A DNA stretch of 64,000 nucleotides, taken from Euonymus europaeus (taxonomy: Eukaryota; Streptophyta; Magnoliopsida; Celastrales; Celastraceae). Position 1 is the first letter of the stretch, and every line of letters starts with the position of its first letter. The translations under genes were made by a program, and so were the position numbers. Shown in pieces: positions 20,611 through 32,734 of this stretch. Under the pieces are notes generated by a model. That model saw only the letters and a program-made list of their open reading frames with translations, did no database searches and was not told the DNA's origin. The stretch lies in NCBI GenBank assembly GCA_963580455.1, contig OY756962.1, positions 25,991,001 through 26,055,000 of the forward strand. The letters run 5' to 3'.

Positions 20611-23509
20611 CTATTTCTTGGCATAGGTTATTAACATTGGAGGACACTGCTGGTTAATTTTAAAGCCTTGGAGTGCCTGCATTGCTACCGTTGATTGCAT
20701 CTCGTTTTCATACTCTACAAAAGCAATTCCCGGTTTCGCCTCCACCATTCTAACCTCTTTGAAGCCAGGATACTGGCAAAACAGCATTTGCAGCATCAAT
20801 GGCGTTGTCTCGTGTGGAAGATTCTGGATAAACAGTATGTTATTTGGTGGAGCTGGAGCCTCAGGGACCATGGATTTTGCTCCGCCAGGGTAAGGTATCT
20901 GTGATAGCTACAACATTTTCAAAAAAGAGAATAAATAGTTAGCAAAAAGAAGCACTCAAACAGTAATAAATAAGATATAAGGTAAAAGTAAGATCCAACA
21001 AAAGAGGCAACATTTGGAATCTATTCTTCCATTACTACCCAACACAAATCATGTTTCTGCAAATGAGTGCTTAAGTTGGTAACTTATAGCCTTATAGGCA
21101 TGTACGGAGCAGTGCCCTAAGCACAATTTAAAAACACTCGAGGTAAAATATCCACAACTATCTTTTAAACGAAATTTTTAAAAAAGAAGACTGTGACATC
21201 CAAACTGCTGGTTTCGTGCCATTTGACACTCTTCTAATCAAGAACTTTGAATAATTGAATTCTGCATAACCGTTCTCATCATAACATTCTCCAGTTTTAT
21301 TCTCCTCTCCTTTATTCTGTTTCAAACCTTTCGTTAAGTGCTCTATTTAAGTATTGTGACAAACTTTTTTTTAAGTTACTAAATATTAGATTCTTTTCAA
21401 GCATTTAGCTTATTATATTTGATGACATAACCGTACAAGTCAACAATCCAACTCTTCAAAATTAGCTTAACATTATACCAAGGCGATTTAAGATCAGTCA
21501 CAATAAAACTGCAGTTAAGGACAAACTAATAGTAGATGAACTAACTCATCCACATATAGCCACGAATAAGCAATCTAAAAGAAATCCAAAAGACACAAGG
21601 AATTCAAAGGAGAGGCTAAGAATAGAAAACATGCTTACAGGAGGCATTCCACCATAGGCACCAGTATAAGCTGGGTTTACACCCATTCCTGCTTGATTAG
21701 CATCATGCTGCTCTTTTTTCTTTTTACCTGCAACATTAGGGATCAAATATACCATCCAAATTAACAAATTATGTAATATGCACAAAAAGATTACATGAAG
21801 AAAACTTATTTTTGATTGCAGATAAGACCTTATATCTAAACTTTAGAGGGCTCTGTTTCTTTTTCTTATGGACACAACAGGAATTATAAGCCACTTAACG
21901 TTAACTGATGATTGTGATTCCACAAACAATAAATTGTTAAAATATCAGCAGGATGATAATACATATCTACTGATCATACTCTTAACTTGAGAAATTGCCA
22001 AATTAAATAGTCATAATCTGTTGCAAGATTAATTAATGCTGTTGAAGACAGAAAGAGTGACTTACCCTTCTCTTCATGCTTCTTTCGTCTTTCTCGAGGG
22101 ACAAAAGTACCATCGGCCTTTGCTATGATGTCTGACTTAGATTTTGCAAACTGTATTCTCTGCAAGAATTATGTAATTATACACGAACATCACTGGATAT
22201 ATTTCTAGAACATTGAAAACCAATGAAGGGTACTATATACATGGAGAAAGCTAGAAACACACATCAATATCAACCGCATCAAGCCAGGAAGTCCTAAGCT
22301 CAACTGTAGTTCGAAAAAATTCCAATAGATTGAAGGCAAATCATCAGGATGATAATACATATTTATATTTGTGAATAAGTTGCTTATTGAGGATGCAAGC
22401 AACATGGCAATTCATCTCATCAGGAATCCAATGGGTCATCAACTCAATCTATATTTTACTGCCTGCCAGAGTTCCATTGTAGAAAGCCAAATGCCTAAAA
22501 CTTGCCCAATACACACATCAAACAAAGGGGCACAAGGTGCATTCACATCAGCTTGTCAAAAGCCCACTATGAAATTTAAATGCATGTAGTGACAGTGAAT
22601 ACTAATTGCAACATACGACACCACATTCCCTAGATTTGAGACATAATATAAATCTCCAGAGAATAGCATTCAGACTCTATTTTCAAGCCCATGAACTTGT
22701 GTGGCTAAATGAAATAAACATTTTAAGCATGATTTTAAATTGCTTCCAATGGATTTTCCATAACAATCCTTTCTTCCTGGCTGCTAAAATGATTTTGACC
22801 AGAGGGTTTGCAGATGTAAAAAATAAACTTTCTGAACAAGCCTGACTAAAGCACTTCAGATACAACCATAACTCCTTTCCAAAAACAGTTTCAACATGAC
22901 ATCAATCGGACATCAACGGGATTCTTATACTAACATGCTGCGTACAGGTTTCCACTGGAATGAACAGGTACCAACCAAGATTAACAAAAGAAAGTGTGGT
23001 CATCATTATCATTATGATTAAGAATAGCGGCTAGGGAACTTTTTTTTTCCATTTTTACAGAAAAATTGAAGAGAGGAATTGCACTGATGAACATAGATTC
23101 TAATCAAACTCCGAAATTTCGAATTTAAGAGACAAATCCAGGCAGATAAGAGTGAGGATGGGTACCATAGGCTTGTCATAGAAGGGGAAACCCTGCATTT
23201 GCCTAATCGCATTGTTTGCAGCAGTAACGTCCTCGAAAACAACCCAAGCCTGCCCTTTATGCTTCAGTGTCTTAAACGCCAATACCTCCAGTATCTTCCC
23301 GAACTGGGAGAACACTGCGTTGAGCGATTTCTTCAACTCTATACAGTATACACATCGTCAAATCTCATCTCAAACATTCGCAAGAAACACAAAAGCAGAA
23401 GATTCAGTGAGTAGATACCGTCAATTTTGATTTTCTCGTTGAGGTTGTTTATATATATGGTCATGTTCTGAGGAATCTCCGCCCCCGTGCCCGCATTAGC
23501 ATCCGCCAT
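20611..23509 (-). CDS. U1A: U1 small nuclear ribonucleoprotein A (U1A)
   Basis: Five coding exons on the minus strand (23509-23419, 23338-23166, 22159-22066, 21727-21639, 20907-20611) join to 247 residues. RRM1 has RNP2 IYINNL (18-23) and RNP1 KGQAWVVF (57-64), with [20 protein letters not shown] between. A linker [15 protein letters not shown] leads to a Gly/Ala/Pro-rich segment. RRM2 (from about residue 172) has [14 protein letters not shown] and [14 protein letters not shown] and ends LITYAKK. The long GKKKKEQHD linker and [10 protein letters not shown] block identify U1A rather than the close paralogue U2B''. U1A binds stem-loop II of U1 snRNA. All introns are GT-AG. My recollection is that Arabidopsis U1A (At2g47580) neighbours an eL18 gene, as here. 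Confidence 0.92.
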
Positions 23510-23676
23510 AACCTCAATCTTCCTCTCGTTCTCTCTCTCTCACACACAAAACTGGAGTTGGCAAACAGTTCAATGGGTTAGACTTTTTAGTGCCCTAAAA
23601 ATTAAAATCCTCACTCAGTGCCCAAGTGGTTTTTCTTTTGCTCGGGGGTTACGAAAGAGCCCAATGTTGTACTTTT

Positions 23677-23714
23677 TTGGGCTTGTATTCTCACTTGGGC
23701 CCCTTGGCCCAGTG
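23677..23714. promoter_or_regulatory. Site II-like GGCCCA cluster upstream of U1A
   Basis: TTGGGCTTG, CTTGGGCCCC and TTGGCCCAG occur within 40 bp, about 170-205 bp upstream of the U1A start codon. The spacing and motif type fit a housekeeping-gene promoter read on the minus strand. Confidence 0.45.
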
Positions 23715-24690
23715 CTATAATTTTCTTTAGGCCAGCTTTATAACAAATATTTTTTTCCAACCATATCCCAACTTTAATCAACTTAATTTTGACTCTCAAT
23801 TTCTCAAGGTCTAAGATCATGATGGTTTTTTTTAATGGTGTGTGTTGGGCCCATGGCTGCCTGTGCGTTCGAAATAATATACGACCCATCCAAATTTTAA
23901 TCCCGACTTTTGCATCCAGCGTATAAACACTTGCATGTTTCTTTACATTTTGTAATATTATAGGATAAAATATAGTGAAGGAATGTTGTATTCAAATCCA
24001 AATTCATCCACGTTGAAGATTAGGACGGAACAAATTGGGTATTAAATATTGATCTATAGTACGTATGGATAGGGTTGTTTGCAAATATTATATTGAGCAA
24101 GAAATATGTTTGCTCCTCCCACACTCTCGAGTGATTCTTATTTAATCTTGACTTTTGTTTACCTAACTTAGGCAACTACAATACGGATCCCATCGACACA
24201 GTACATATCAACAGGAACTCCAATCCGTGCAAGAGTCAACGAAGGAAACTTGTTAATGTAATTTTTCCATTTGTTAATCGATTGTTTTATTAGTGCTCGT
24301 GAATGGTCACAAGATTCATCTAATTCTTCACAATAAATGTCCCATATCAGATGATGTCACAATTCCAAAAGTTAGACATCGTCGCATTGTTGGTGGCTAC
24401 TGTAACGTAGGCTATCAAAAAAGCTGTGGATCTAGCTGGATTGCTAGCAAGTAGTGTGTATGAAAGCCAAGCTGAGTGCGATAGCCACGATGGTAATTTG
24501 TTAATGGGACATTAAGTGTTATTGAAATATGTATTTTTATTTATATGATTATATTAAAAGATGTGTTTTGTTGATGTAAATGATTATTATGTTACTTAAT
24601 TTTCGAATGATAATAGTGTGAGGCTGGATGTTGTATCCACAACGTGTCGATTATCAATTGATTGCTTGACCTGCAAAACAATTGAGAAAA

Positions 24691-24946
24691 TGTTATGGGA
24701 GTGCTAGCGGTGGCCACCGTTGGTCCTCCGACGCTCACGTCTTGATTACTCAAGAGTGAGAAGGAAGAATAGCGGTTGAGAATTTTTGTGTGTAGTTCTC
24801 TTGGTTGTATTCTTCTCCTTAAATAGTGTATTTTGAGTTTGTTTTCTATTTGGACTTAAGGAAGCAGACTCTGGGTCTTTTATTTATCAAAATCAAATTC
24901 CTCAATCATCAGAGATTGAATTAGACTCAATCTCATATTGTTAACA
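24691..24946. mobile_element. Possible small solo LTR
   Basis: The segment starts TGTTATGG and ends TTGTTAACA (TGTTA...TAACA ends). It contains CTTAAATAGTG, a TATA-like word, in its middle, followed by a T-rich U5-like stretch. Flanking pentamers (GAAAA and GGATC) do not match, so no target duplication supports it. Confidence 0.25.
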
Positions 24947-25061
24947 GGATCTTATAATCCTCCTAATTAATATTATTCCTTTAAGTGCAGAACTTCCCTT
25001 GACGCCGGTCGGAGTTTATTCTCATGCACACATCACACCTTCAAGTATACTTGAAGGCTCT

Positions 25062-25111
25062 TGTGAGGGCTTTCTATTTTTTCTGTGGCTAAGCCTATTC
25101 ATCAAAAAAAA
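25062..25111 (+). mobile_element. Very short (about 50-bp) LINE 3'-end insertion with 19-bp TSD
   Basis: A 50-bp insert ends CTAAGCCTATTCATC followed by an A-tract. It is flanked by AAGTATACTTGAAGGCTCT (25043-25061) and AAGTATACTCGAAGGCTCT (25112-25130), a 19-bp direct repeat with one mismatch. Poly(A) plus a long target duplication indicates an extremely 5'-truncated LINE or another L1-mobilised RNA. Confidence 0.7.
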
Positions 25112-26595
25112 AAGTATACTCGAAGGCTCTAGATGCTGACACATATTTTTCCATGTGCCGTACCATTTTTATCCCTTACAAGTAGTGAGGTCCGTAATTA
25201 GTTTGAGTAAGGAAAAAAATGGAGGAATGAAATGTTGATGATTTGACTAATGAGAATATATTGGAAGATATATTTTGTTCATGTGACTATATTGACATGC
25301 ATATTTTATTGATGTGAATAAGTATTTGAGATAATTTTTTGTGTAATGGAGGTGGGAGTTAATTGAAGAGTTAGACCAACTTTGTTCAAGGAACCAAAGC
25401 CCCCACATGTGTGCAGTGAAAAGCGAAACACAACAGCCTGTCACAAGAGCCTTAAATATCGGTTTGGGCCCGTCGATTGGACCGGTTAAATTGGATATCC
25501 TAATGATGCAGTAATTTGATTACACCTAAAATATTGATTTGTGCTGTGTTGGTAAAAAATATGTAACCGATATTATATCTGTTGAAATTTTTTGAACTAA
25601 TAGGAGAACTGAACTTGATCACTAAAGATTTTAAATCTTAATCACCAAAGTAAAGTAATTTTGTTTACTCTGTATCTTCTGCGGCCAATAATCTGATAGG
25701 TATGATTTCGGTATCTAATATATTTAAAACACTTTCACGAGTTCGTTTGATTTGCCAAGTCAACGATTTCTGTGATTTGTGGATGCAAACCGAACACATT
25801 AATTAATAAAACGTTGTAGACTGATTAGCAAGGACTCTCCGGTGACCAAGACTTTTCGCCAGCTCCAATGGCCAAGTATTCCAGGACAATTGAGAAAAGG
25901 CATCCACCAAGCCGCCTTCTCCGACTTTCGCAGTCTCACGTGAACTGTACGATCCTGAAGTGACACATAGCCCGGTTCGGTAGGGAGCGTAAACCGCTTT
26001 ATATGCTAGTAGTTTATACACTTTAGCCGCTCATGACAACATGTACATCAACAAAATATATGTTAAATACATATTTAAATTCAATCCGTAAATTCTTTTT
26101 AACAAGAGATAATTTGTATTTTATTATTGAATTATTTTATATATTCTTAATGATAAATTGACAGTTTATATGTTATCTCTGCTAAACACCAAAAAACTTA
26201 TATCACAATTCACAAGCTATTAAAACTTACACTACACCAAACGATTTCTAGCCTAAGTGCCTAACCTTCGACGGCTACAGGTCTTTCCTATTTCACTTCG
26301 ATTAATTTCCTCGTGCTCTCGACGACCCTTATATCCTCCACTTTGATCCTTTAACCCTGCACCGTTCGATAAAGTCGATGGTACTAGAAGCTTTCCTTTT
26401 TCTAAAGTTAATTAACACGTTCACGTTAATGGTTTAGAAAAGATACGTAAACTTCTTGACGTAACAACGCCAGGTGGCAATAAAAATCTGATTTGATGGA
26501 GTCGGCTCTCCAGTCACCACCAAAGGGACGGAGTTTCCTTTCAACTCGCAAAGAATCACGCGTCTTTTTAATTATTTATTTAGCACTCCATAGTC

Positions 26596-26603
26596 TATAT
26601 AAA
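26596..26603 (+). promoter_or_regulatory. TATA box of the LEA5/SAG21-type gene
   Basis: TATATAAA followed by a C-rich ACCCACCACCCCCCC stretch lies about 200 bp before the ATG at 26805, implying a leader of about 170 bp. CACGTT-like words and GACGTAAC occur 130-190 bp further upstream; their role is not established. Confidence 0.55.
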
Positions 26604-26804
26604 CCCACCACCCCCCCTCTCTCAAGTCCATCTTCAGCAAACTTTTCTAGAGAGAGGAGTCTTCGATACGAAGGAGGTTTCTTTTCTTTTTCCACTGCTG
26701 TAGAAAGATTTTTCGAAATTCCAATTATTGTGAATCGTTCGATCTAATATTTCTACGGTGGTGATAAGTTTTGATTCTCTTCTTCGTTTCAAAAGCGAAT
26801 AGCA

Positions 26805-27080
26805 ATGGCTCCCTCTTTCTCAAACGTCAAGGTTGTTTGCGATGTGATCTCTAAGGCTGTCGTGAGGAGAGGTTATGCTTCCGCCGCGGCTACCTCACAA
26901 GGGCGAGTTGTGTCTAACGTGGCTGCTGGTCCGAGAAGCAGCGCACCTGCGACGGTTAAGAAGGAAGGAGAGAAGGTTTCGTGGGGGCCAGACCCTGTCA
27001 CCGGTTACTACAGACCAGAGAGTGGTGCGGAGGAGATTGACGTGGCGGAGCTCCGTGCTTTGCTCCTGAAGAAGTATTGA
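26805..27080 (+). CDS. LEA5/SAG21-type (LEA_3 family) stress protein
   Basis: A 91-residue protein. The N-terminus (MAPSFSNVKVVCDVISKAVVRRGYASAAA) is basic, Ser/Ala-rich and lacks acidic residues apart from Asp13, like the mitochondrial presequence of Arabidopsis SAG21. The conserved LEA_3 core is present: EKVSWGPDPVTGYYRPE, then AEEIDVAELRALLLKKY at the C-terminus. Members are induced by drought, oxidative stress and senescence and act in mitochondria. Many relatives have one intron near the presequence; here the frame is continuous. AATAAAAT (near 27171) and AATAAAG (near 27269) may be polyadenylation signals. I recall SAG21, an epoxide hydrolase and SUS3 lying close together in Arabidopsis, which mirrors this window. 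Confidence 0.9.
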   Translation: MAPSFSNVKVVCDVISKAVVRRGYASAAATSQGRVVSNVAAGPRSSAPATVKKEGEKVSWGPDPVTGYYRPESGAEEIDVAELRALLLKKY

Positions 27081-27289
27081 AGACAGATTTGAAAGAAGTT
27101 TGCTTAACAAAGGGGATGGCGTTCGATCTAGTGCCTCTTGTTCATAGAGGGCCGCCGATGTGCGTTTTAGAATAAAATTATTGTAACATCAAAGGATTGG
27201 TGGAGCTTTTCCTCTGTTTTGGGGATCATTAGAGAGATCCTTGAGATGTAGTTTTCTTTTTCACAAAATGAATAAAGATCAGTTTCTTC

Positions 27290-28670
27290 TTTAATTTGTT
27301 TGCCTTAATTTCTTTGATGGTGGTTGCATGGATCTACCTCTCTGATTATTCTACACATTGGATGAATTAATTTGGTTCAATCATGGGCGACACCGACAGG
27401 AGTCGGGAGAAAATAATCGGCCGAATAGTAGGCACCACCAATAGAAATACTATATACATGGCTCTAAACGTTTGCATAGTTAGGCCTTTTTTCTTTTCTT
27501 CTCCTAATGGCTTCTCTGATATTTTACGTATATTGTGGTAATCCTTCTTCTGGTATGTCCCAGATGCGGTGAATTGTTCAGCAGATTCGTGAGGTGACAA
27601 AGGAACCTGCATACAAACCAATAATGAGGGAATTCTACATCCAATAGAATATGTACAGCTATAAGTTGACTATAATTTCTTTGACAAATAAAAGAGATTG
27701 GACGAGCAACTCAATTTTGTTTAGACTTGACTTGAGCTTTAAGTAGCAAAAGTTTATCGTTAAATGGGGGACCACACTCCACCACTTGCATGGTTAATTA
27801 CAAGTTTTTCTTATTACTAAATGTGTTGTTTTATTTGCCCATTATTTTGACTTACTTATGGGTTGGAATACAATTTATTGCGAAGCATATTCCGCATCGG
27901 TAGATTATGTCTCTATATATTTATATATAGATGCAAACCTCCTCTTAATCTCATAAAATTTTTGGAGAAAGTTGAAAAGGGTCAACTTTATGATATGATG
28001 TTAGAGTAGGTTGGCAGGAGTCCAAGTCTAGCTCAAGACCCACACACGTGCAGGGTGAAAAATATCCCATATCGATGGACACGTATCGACATTTTTTTAT
28101 AGAAGCAAGACTTATCTTCCATTCATAAAATCTTTCGAGGAAAGTTGGATGAGACTCAATCTTTTAACATTTATAGTTTAAGAATTCAGTGGCATACTTG
28201 AGAGTTTGGGCAAACTTTAAAAAATGGTCAGGACGAACCCTGCATGAGGTGTAAATAAGTTTTGAGTTAACAGCATTGAAGTGGTAGCTGAAATGTTATT
28301 ACATTATTTAGTTGACTTGATACGTTGTGTGTTAGGGGAGAGAAGGTGTTTTGGAGATGTAAGATAAAATAGATAAGGGTAAAAAAAAAAAGGGGAGAAG
28401 TGGAAAGATAGATTGCAGAATAGAAAGAGAGGAGAGATTTTTTTTTTTTTTTGCATTTTAATAAATTTTGAGATTTTATCTATGTTATATTCATGACATG
28501 TTCTGCTACATATACGATGAAAATTTATGTATATAAAAAAAACTCTATGAATGATTAGCATTTTTCTTAAGCCGGTACAATAATAATATTTTTTTGGGTT
28601 AATGCAACTTATGGTCATCGAAAGATTGTCAGTGTTTCAACTCGGTCACCGTAAGTTTGGATGGGTCCAT
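27290..28670. other. Intergenic region, nothing supportable
   Basis: AT-rich DNA. A minus-strand stretch at about 27540-27610 preceded by a splice-acceptor-like TTTGTATGCAG reads VPLSPHESAEQFTASG. It could be an exon, but no partner exon or known domain was found. Confidence 0.45.
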
Positions 28671-29582
28671 TAAGTCACCGTAGTTTGCTTTATGTATCAA
28701 ATTGAACACTCGGGCAGATTTGGGCCCAAACGGGCAGTCAACCATGTTTGACTGTTAAGATTCCGTTTATTTGTGCAAACGTGGCTTGACGGTTGTAGCC
28801 AGGAAATACTCTCTCGTTACGACCTCCTTAATACCCTTGAGAAAAGCAAAAAGCAAAAAGCATGACAAAAGCAAAGCAGAGGCATCTCTTTCGTCCTGGT
28901 CCAAGAAAACAAATCTTAATAGAAACCCTTCAAGCAATAATCCTCTCACTATGAAGATTTCACATGGACGAGTACGTTTTCTCCCTCTCTCTTTCGTGAT
29001 TTCTTGCTATTTCTCTAATGGGATTTGATTGAGTTCCTTTATTTAAAAATAATTTTCAAAATTTGCAGATCCGAACGGTAGCCGAAAGAGTACTACAACC
29101 AACAGAGGGTGAACTCAACGTCCTCTAGATCTTTCTCCTCCACAACAAGTGTCCACGTTACCGCGCTTGACGGCCTGGTTAACGTGAACTCCCTTTTCAC
29201 GATCGCCGTCTTTGTGGGTCTTTCTTTGACCACACCAGGACAACACAGCCTCTAAAACCGGACCGCCTGTGATGCCGGAATCAACGTGGTTAAAAAGCTC
29301 CTTGTTTTCGAGGTTGTCTCCTTCAGCTTCTTCCTCTTTTCTTCTCTTGTCGCGCAGGGACTCAAGCTTGCAATCAACTTGCTTAACAGTAAAGATGTTG
29401 ATGAGGCAACTGGGATCTGCTGTGGGTTCGATGATGCGGTGACTGTTTTTGATGCTTTCAATGGTGTGCCATGTTCGCACAAATAAACAGAAGCCTAACA
29501 GTTAAACATGGGTTGACTGCCCGTTTGGGCCCAAATCTGCCCGAGTGTCTAATTTGATACATAAAGCAAACTATGATGACTT
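28671..29582. mobile_element. Element with ~115-bp terminal inverted repeats carrying a gene fragment
   Basis: The left TIR (28671-28785) and right TIR (29469-29582) are reverse complements at roughly 85-90% identity. Shared blocks include GTTTGCTTTATGTATCAAAT and CACTCGGGCAGATTTGGGCC. The 680-bp interior does not encode a transposase but carries a piece of an ordinary plant gene (29131-29410). Long TIRs around captured host sequence suggest a Pack-MULE-like element. The 9-11-bp target duplication of a MULE was not identified, and the left flank may belong to the element too. Confidence 0.65.
29131..29486 (+). pseudogene. Captured fragment of a plant multi-pass membrane protein gene
   Basis: One plus-strand frame reads LDGLVNVNSLFTIAVFVGLSL, then TTPGQHSL, a stop (TAA at 29253-29255), NRTACDAGINVVKKLL and FEVVSFSFFLFSSLVAQGLKL followed by AINLLNSKDVDEA. 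The pattern of two hydrophobic segments around a Cys-containing loop belongs to a plant-specific family of small multi-TM proteins that I recognise by its VAQGLKLAINL motif but cannot name safely. The interior stop and missing C-terminal segments show it is not functional. It lies wholly between the TIRs. Confidence 0.6.
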
Positions 29583-29619
29583 AAAAGCGATGGTTCGTGT
29601 CAGCCCACGGAGGATGCCT

Positions 29620-29785
29620 CTGCAAGTAGCGCAGTGGTAGGATCCAATGTCAAGTTTCAGACAAGAGTTTGGTTCTAAACACTTAAATCTCTTATCTCAG
29701 GAAGAAAAAGAGCTGGAATACGGTAGTCGCGCATTGACATCCCTTGCAATTTATCTGGGTAGTTCATGAATTGGGATCATATGAG
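29620..29785 (+). mobile_element. Possible tRNA-derived SINE
   Basis: TAGCGCAGTGGTAGG (29627-29641) fits the RNA polymerase III A box (TRGCNNAGYNGG). GGTTCTAAAC (29671-29680) fits a degenerate B box, with spacing of about 30 bp as in SINE heads. No flanking target duplication or tail was defined. Confidence 0.4.
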
Positions 29786-30039
29786 CAATAAGATGAGAAT
29801 TTCAAATATTAAGATTCCTAAAGGGAAGTATAAAGCCTGGCCGAATCTGTCTGATAATGGAATGTAGTGGTTTGGAATTGGAATCACATATAGCACTAAA
29901 GTACCCAAAATGGGCTGGTTCAAGAATTTCTGGGTTATATTTGGGCTTTCTTAGGCCTGGCCTAAACTTTGTATTTGCATATTTGGTGTTGTCAGAAGCC
30001 CATCAATATTGTCCAACCCCAAATGGTCGTTTAGTTTTT

Positions 30040-30126
30040 TCATCATTGGGCCTCCCTCCAACCCTTCAAGCCCAAACTTGTTTCGACTTTCTCATATAAA
30101 ATCTGGAGACTGTTCTGAAACCCTAG
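30040..30126 (+). promoter_or_regulatory. eL18 promoter: site II, TATA-like word and telo-box
   Basis: CATTGGGCCTCC (about 30042), AAGCCCAAAC (about 30068), CATATAAAAT (30093) and AAACCCTAG (30118-30126) occur in order, ending 55 bp before the ATG. Site II plus a telo-box near the start is the characteristic promoter pair of plant translation-machinery genes. Confidence 0.65.
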
Positions 30127-30180
30127 AGCGCTCTCTTGAAGGACATTTGCGCCCGTGTTGTCGGCACCAGCAGAGGAAGA

Positions 30181-32174
30181 ATGGTATGGTGGCTCCAGCC
30201 TACAGCCCACAGCTCCATGAGTGTCCACATAGTTTTCTTTCTTTATGTCCTACGATTACGCCATTTCATTGGTTTTTTACCTTCCAATTTCAGGGTATCG
30301 ATTTGGTTGCCGGAGGTAAGAGCAAGAAGACCAAGCGCACTGCTCCAAAATCAGATGATATTTACCTGAAGCTCATCGTCAAGGTTCCGTGTCTTTATTT
30401 ATCTATCCCGCTGTATTCGCGTACGTTTTTGTGTGAAAGAATTTGATTCTAGTTTTAAATTTGGCGTTCGTGAATTTGTGTTCAGTTGTACCGGTTTCTC
30501 GTGAGGAGGACTGGTAGCAAGTTCAATGCAGTGATATTGAAGCGGCTTTTCATGAGCAAGGTCAACAAACCGCCGCTTTCACTCTCTCGGTTGGTTCGTT
30601 TCATGGAGGGCAAGGTGCTTCTTTCACTCATTCAATCATCTATTTTTCTAAGAAAATTAAGCCGAGTAACAGTCTAATTCGGAATCTTTTTGTTTTTGGT
30701 ATAGTCTAATACCTGGATCTGGTTTGGTCACACTTCCTTGTGTTTTAGAGAAATGAAAGTGAAGAGATTATACTCGTGTTTACCTGGGAAGCAACTGAGG
30801 ATATTATAATTGTGTTACCTTACTGCATTTGTTGTTTAGGTCCTTGCCAAGTTTTTTTATTTTTCTTTTGTACATTCGTAGATTTGTCCTGCTTCTTGAT
30901 TGGATTTTTTATTTTTTGATTCACCAGGGTGATAAGATTGCTGTGGTGGTTGGGACAGTGACTGATGACGTCAGGGTCTATGAAGTTCCTACCTTAAAGG
31001 TAACAGCGCTGAGGTTTACAGAGACTGCAAGGGCGAGGATTGAGAAGGCTGGTGGAGAATGCCTGACATTTGATCAACTTGCTCTGCGAGCCCCTCTTGG
31101 TCAGAACACGGTATGTTCCTTGGTGCTATTTTTATTCTGTTTCATGTGCTCTTCATTTAATAATCTGTGATGATGTTTTGTAGTTGGCTTCGTAACAAGT
31201 GCGGTAGTCTTGTTTGTAATCCTCGTATAGCATAAACATCATTATGTAGGCATTTGGTTTTGGTGAAAGTTTCGTTTGTTGATGTTTTCACAATTGAATG
31301 ATGGCATTTAGTAATGGTTGGTGAAGAGTTGGTGGATAAGCGATTTTTGTAATTTGAAAGCTTGGTTGTTTTCAGCCCTGGATATTTGAACTATGGTTGT
31401 TGCAGTGATTTGAGTATGTATTTAAAGAAGCATGTATTGCTTCATCTTAATCTGACTTATCCAAGCAATGCTATGAGCGGATACTTTATTGTTCTGTTAG
31501 GATCTTCCATTACAATTGTATAAAGTGTTTTTAGGTCTTTGAAACTATGTGCATGGATAGTTCACTGGTCAGTAAGAATGTCTAGTCTCATCTACTAAAT
31601 ATTTGGTTTCTTTTTGCTATTCAGGGAGTTGGTCAAATCTTTAAGGCGCCAGTTTTTTTTTATTTCTTTTCACGGATAACATTTTAAATCAAAACAAGAT
31701 TCTAGGTCATTTTGATTGTGTTGCGTAGATGCTCTTTATGCCTTATGGCCTGATCATATCAATGATTAAGGTGACGGGTACCTTTAAAATATCTAATTTA
31801 AGCGTCATTCTGTCTCATTTCTTTCTCAGGAGTCAGGACACAGTTGACATATTTTTTGATTTTATTAGTTGATTTAAGTAGTATATTCACTTCATTTTCT
31901 TTTCTGAATTTTGTTTCTGATTGTGATTGTAATGTAAAAACATAATAGATTCCGGAAAAGAACTAATGCTTATTTCTCTTATTTTCTGATCACTTATTTT
32001 GGCCCTCTCTCGCAGGTTCTTCTAAGAGGCCCAAAGAATGCTCGTGAAGCCGTGAAGCACTTTGGGCCTGCTCCTGGTGTGCCTCACAGCCATACTAAAC
32101 CCTATGTGCGATCAAAAGGAAGGAAATTTGAGAAGGCTAGAGGAAGAAGGAACAGCAGGGGATTCAGAAATTAG
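30181..32174 (+). CDS. RPL18: 60S ribosomal protein eL18
   Basis: Exons 30181-30183 (the ATG alone), 30294-30383, 30486-30614, 30928-31110 and 32016-32174 join in frame to 187 residues, the usual size. Conserved blocks are [90 protein letters not shown] and the basic tail [18 protein letters not shown]. eL18 is a structural protein of the large ribosomal subunit. The first coding exon is only three bases, with GTATGG as donor, so the start is easily missed. All introns are GT-AG. Confidence 0.95.
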
Positions 32175-32734
32175 GTACTTTAAATCATCCAGAGAAAATG
32201 CTGAGCTATTGACCAACTTCATACAAATCCGTGATACATCTATTTTCCTACATGGAGTTGTTTGTTTCCTATTGTTCTTTTAAAGCAAACAATTTATATT
32301 TATCTTAGCAAGTTATCGTTTGACTTAATTTGAATTTTGTGTTTTTAAGCATATGGTTTTATATGTTCAAGGATCCTTGATACCTGCTATTGTGTTAAGA
32401 AAGCATATTTTAATGGTGTTTTGTTGGAGTTAGTTTGGCCCTCTCTCCCTTTATAATTGAGTTCTTGTAGAGCTTTTCTTAATCTTTTAATGGAATCCAA
32501 GCCAATTTTCATTTAATATAGATAGATAATTAGTTATGCAGCCATCAGTTTATTGGGAAGCTGGATCGGGGCAAGTAATGATGATCTCATAGTTTTCTCA
32601 ATGGCAAACGGGGAGAAATGATGCAAGGGATTGGAAGGTAAGATTTTCTCCTTTGTGAGAACCGGAAATATGATTATCATAATCATCTGTTCTTGATTCC
32701 ACTTTTCCTTGGATCTTCTATTTTTCCACTAGGT

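Larger units (their letters stand above)
23715..26595. other. Intergenic region with repeat debris
   Basis: No supportable gene. It contains an LTR-like segment at 24691-24946, a tiny LINE insertion at 25062-25111, and AT-rich pieces near 24520 and 25245 that resemble the repeat at 16023. The last 300 bp are the promoter of the LEA5 gene. Confidence 0.55.

Noticed and set aside
25803..26021. 72-codon minus-strand frame
   Set aside because: No domain, partner exon or promoter; probably chance.
27367..27621. 84-codon minus-strand frame containing VPLSPHESAEQFTASG
   Set aside because: The splice-acceptor-like flank is suggestive, but no further exon, domain or known family could be found.
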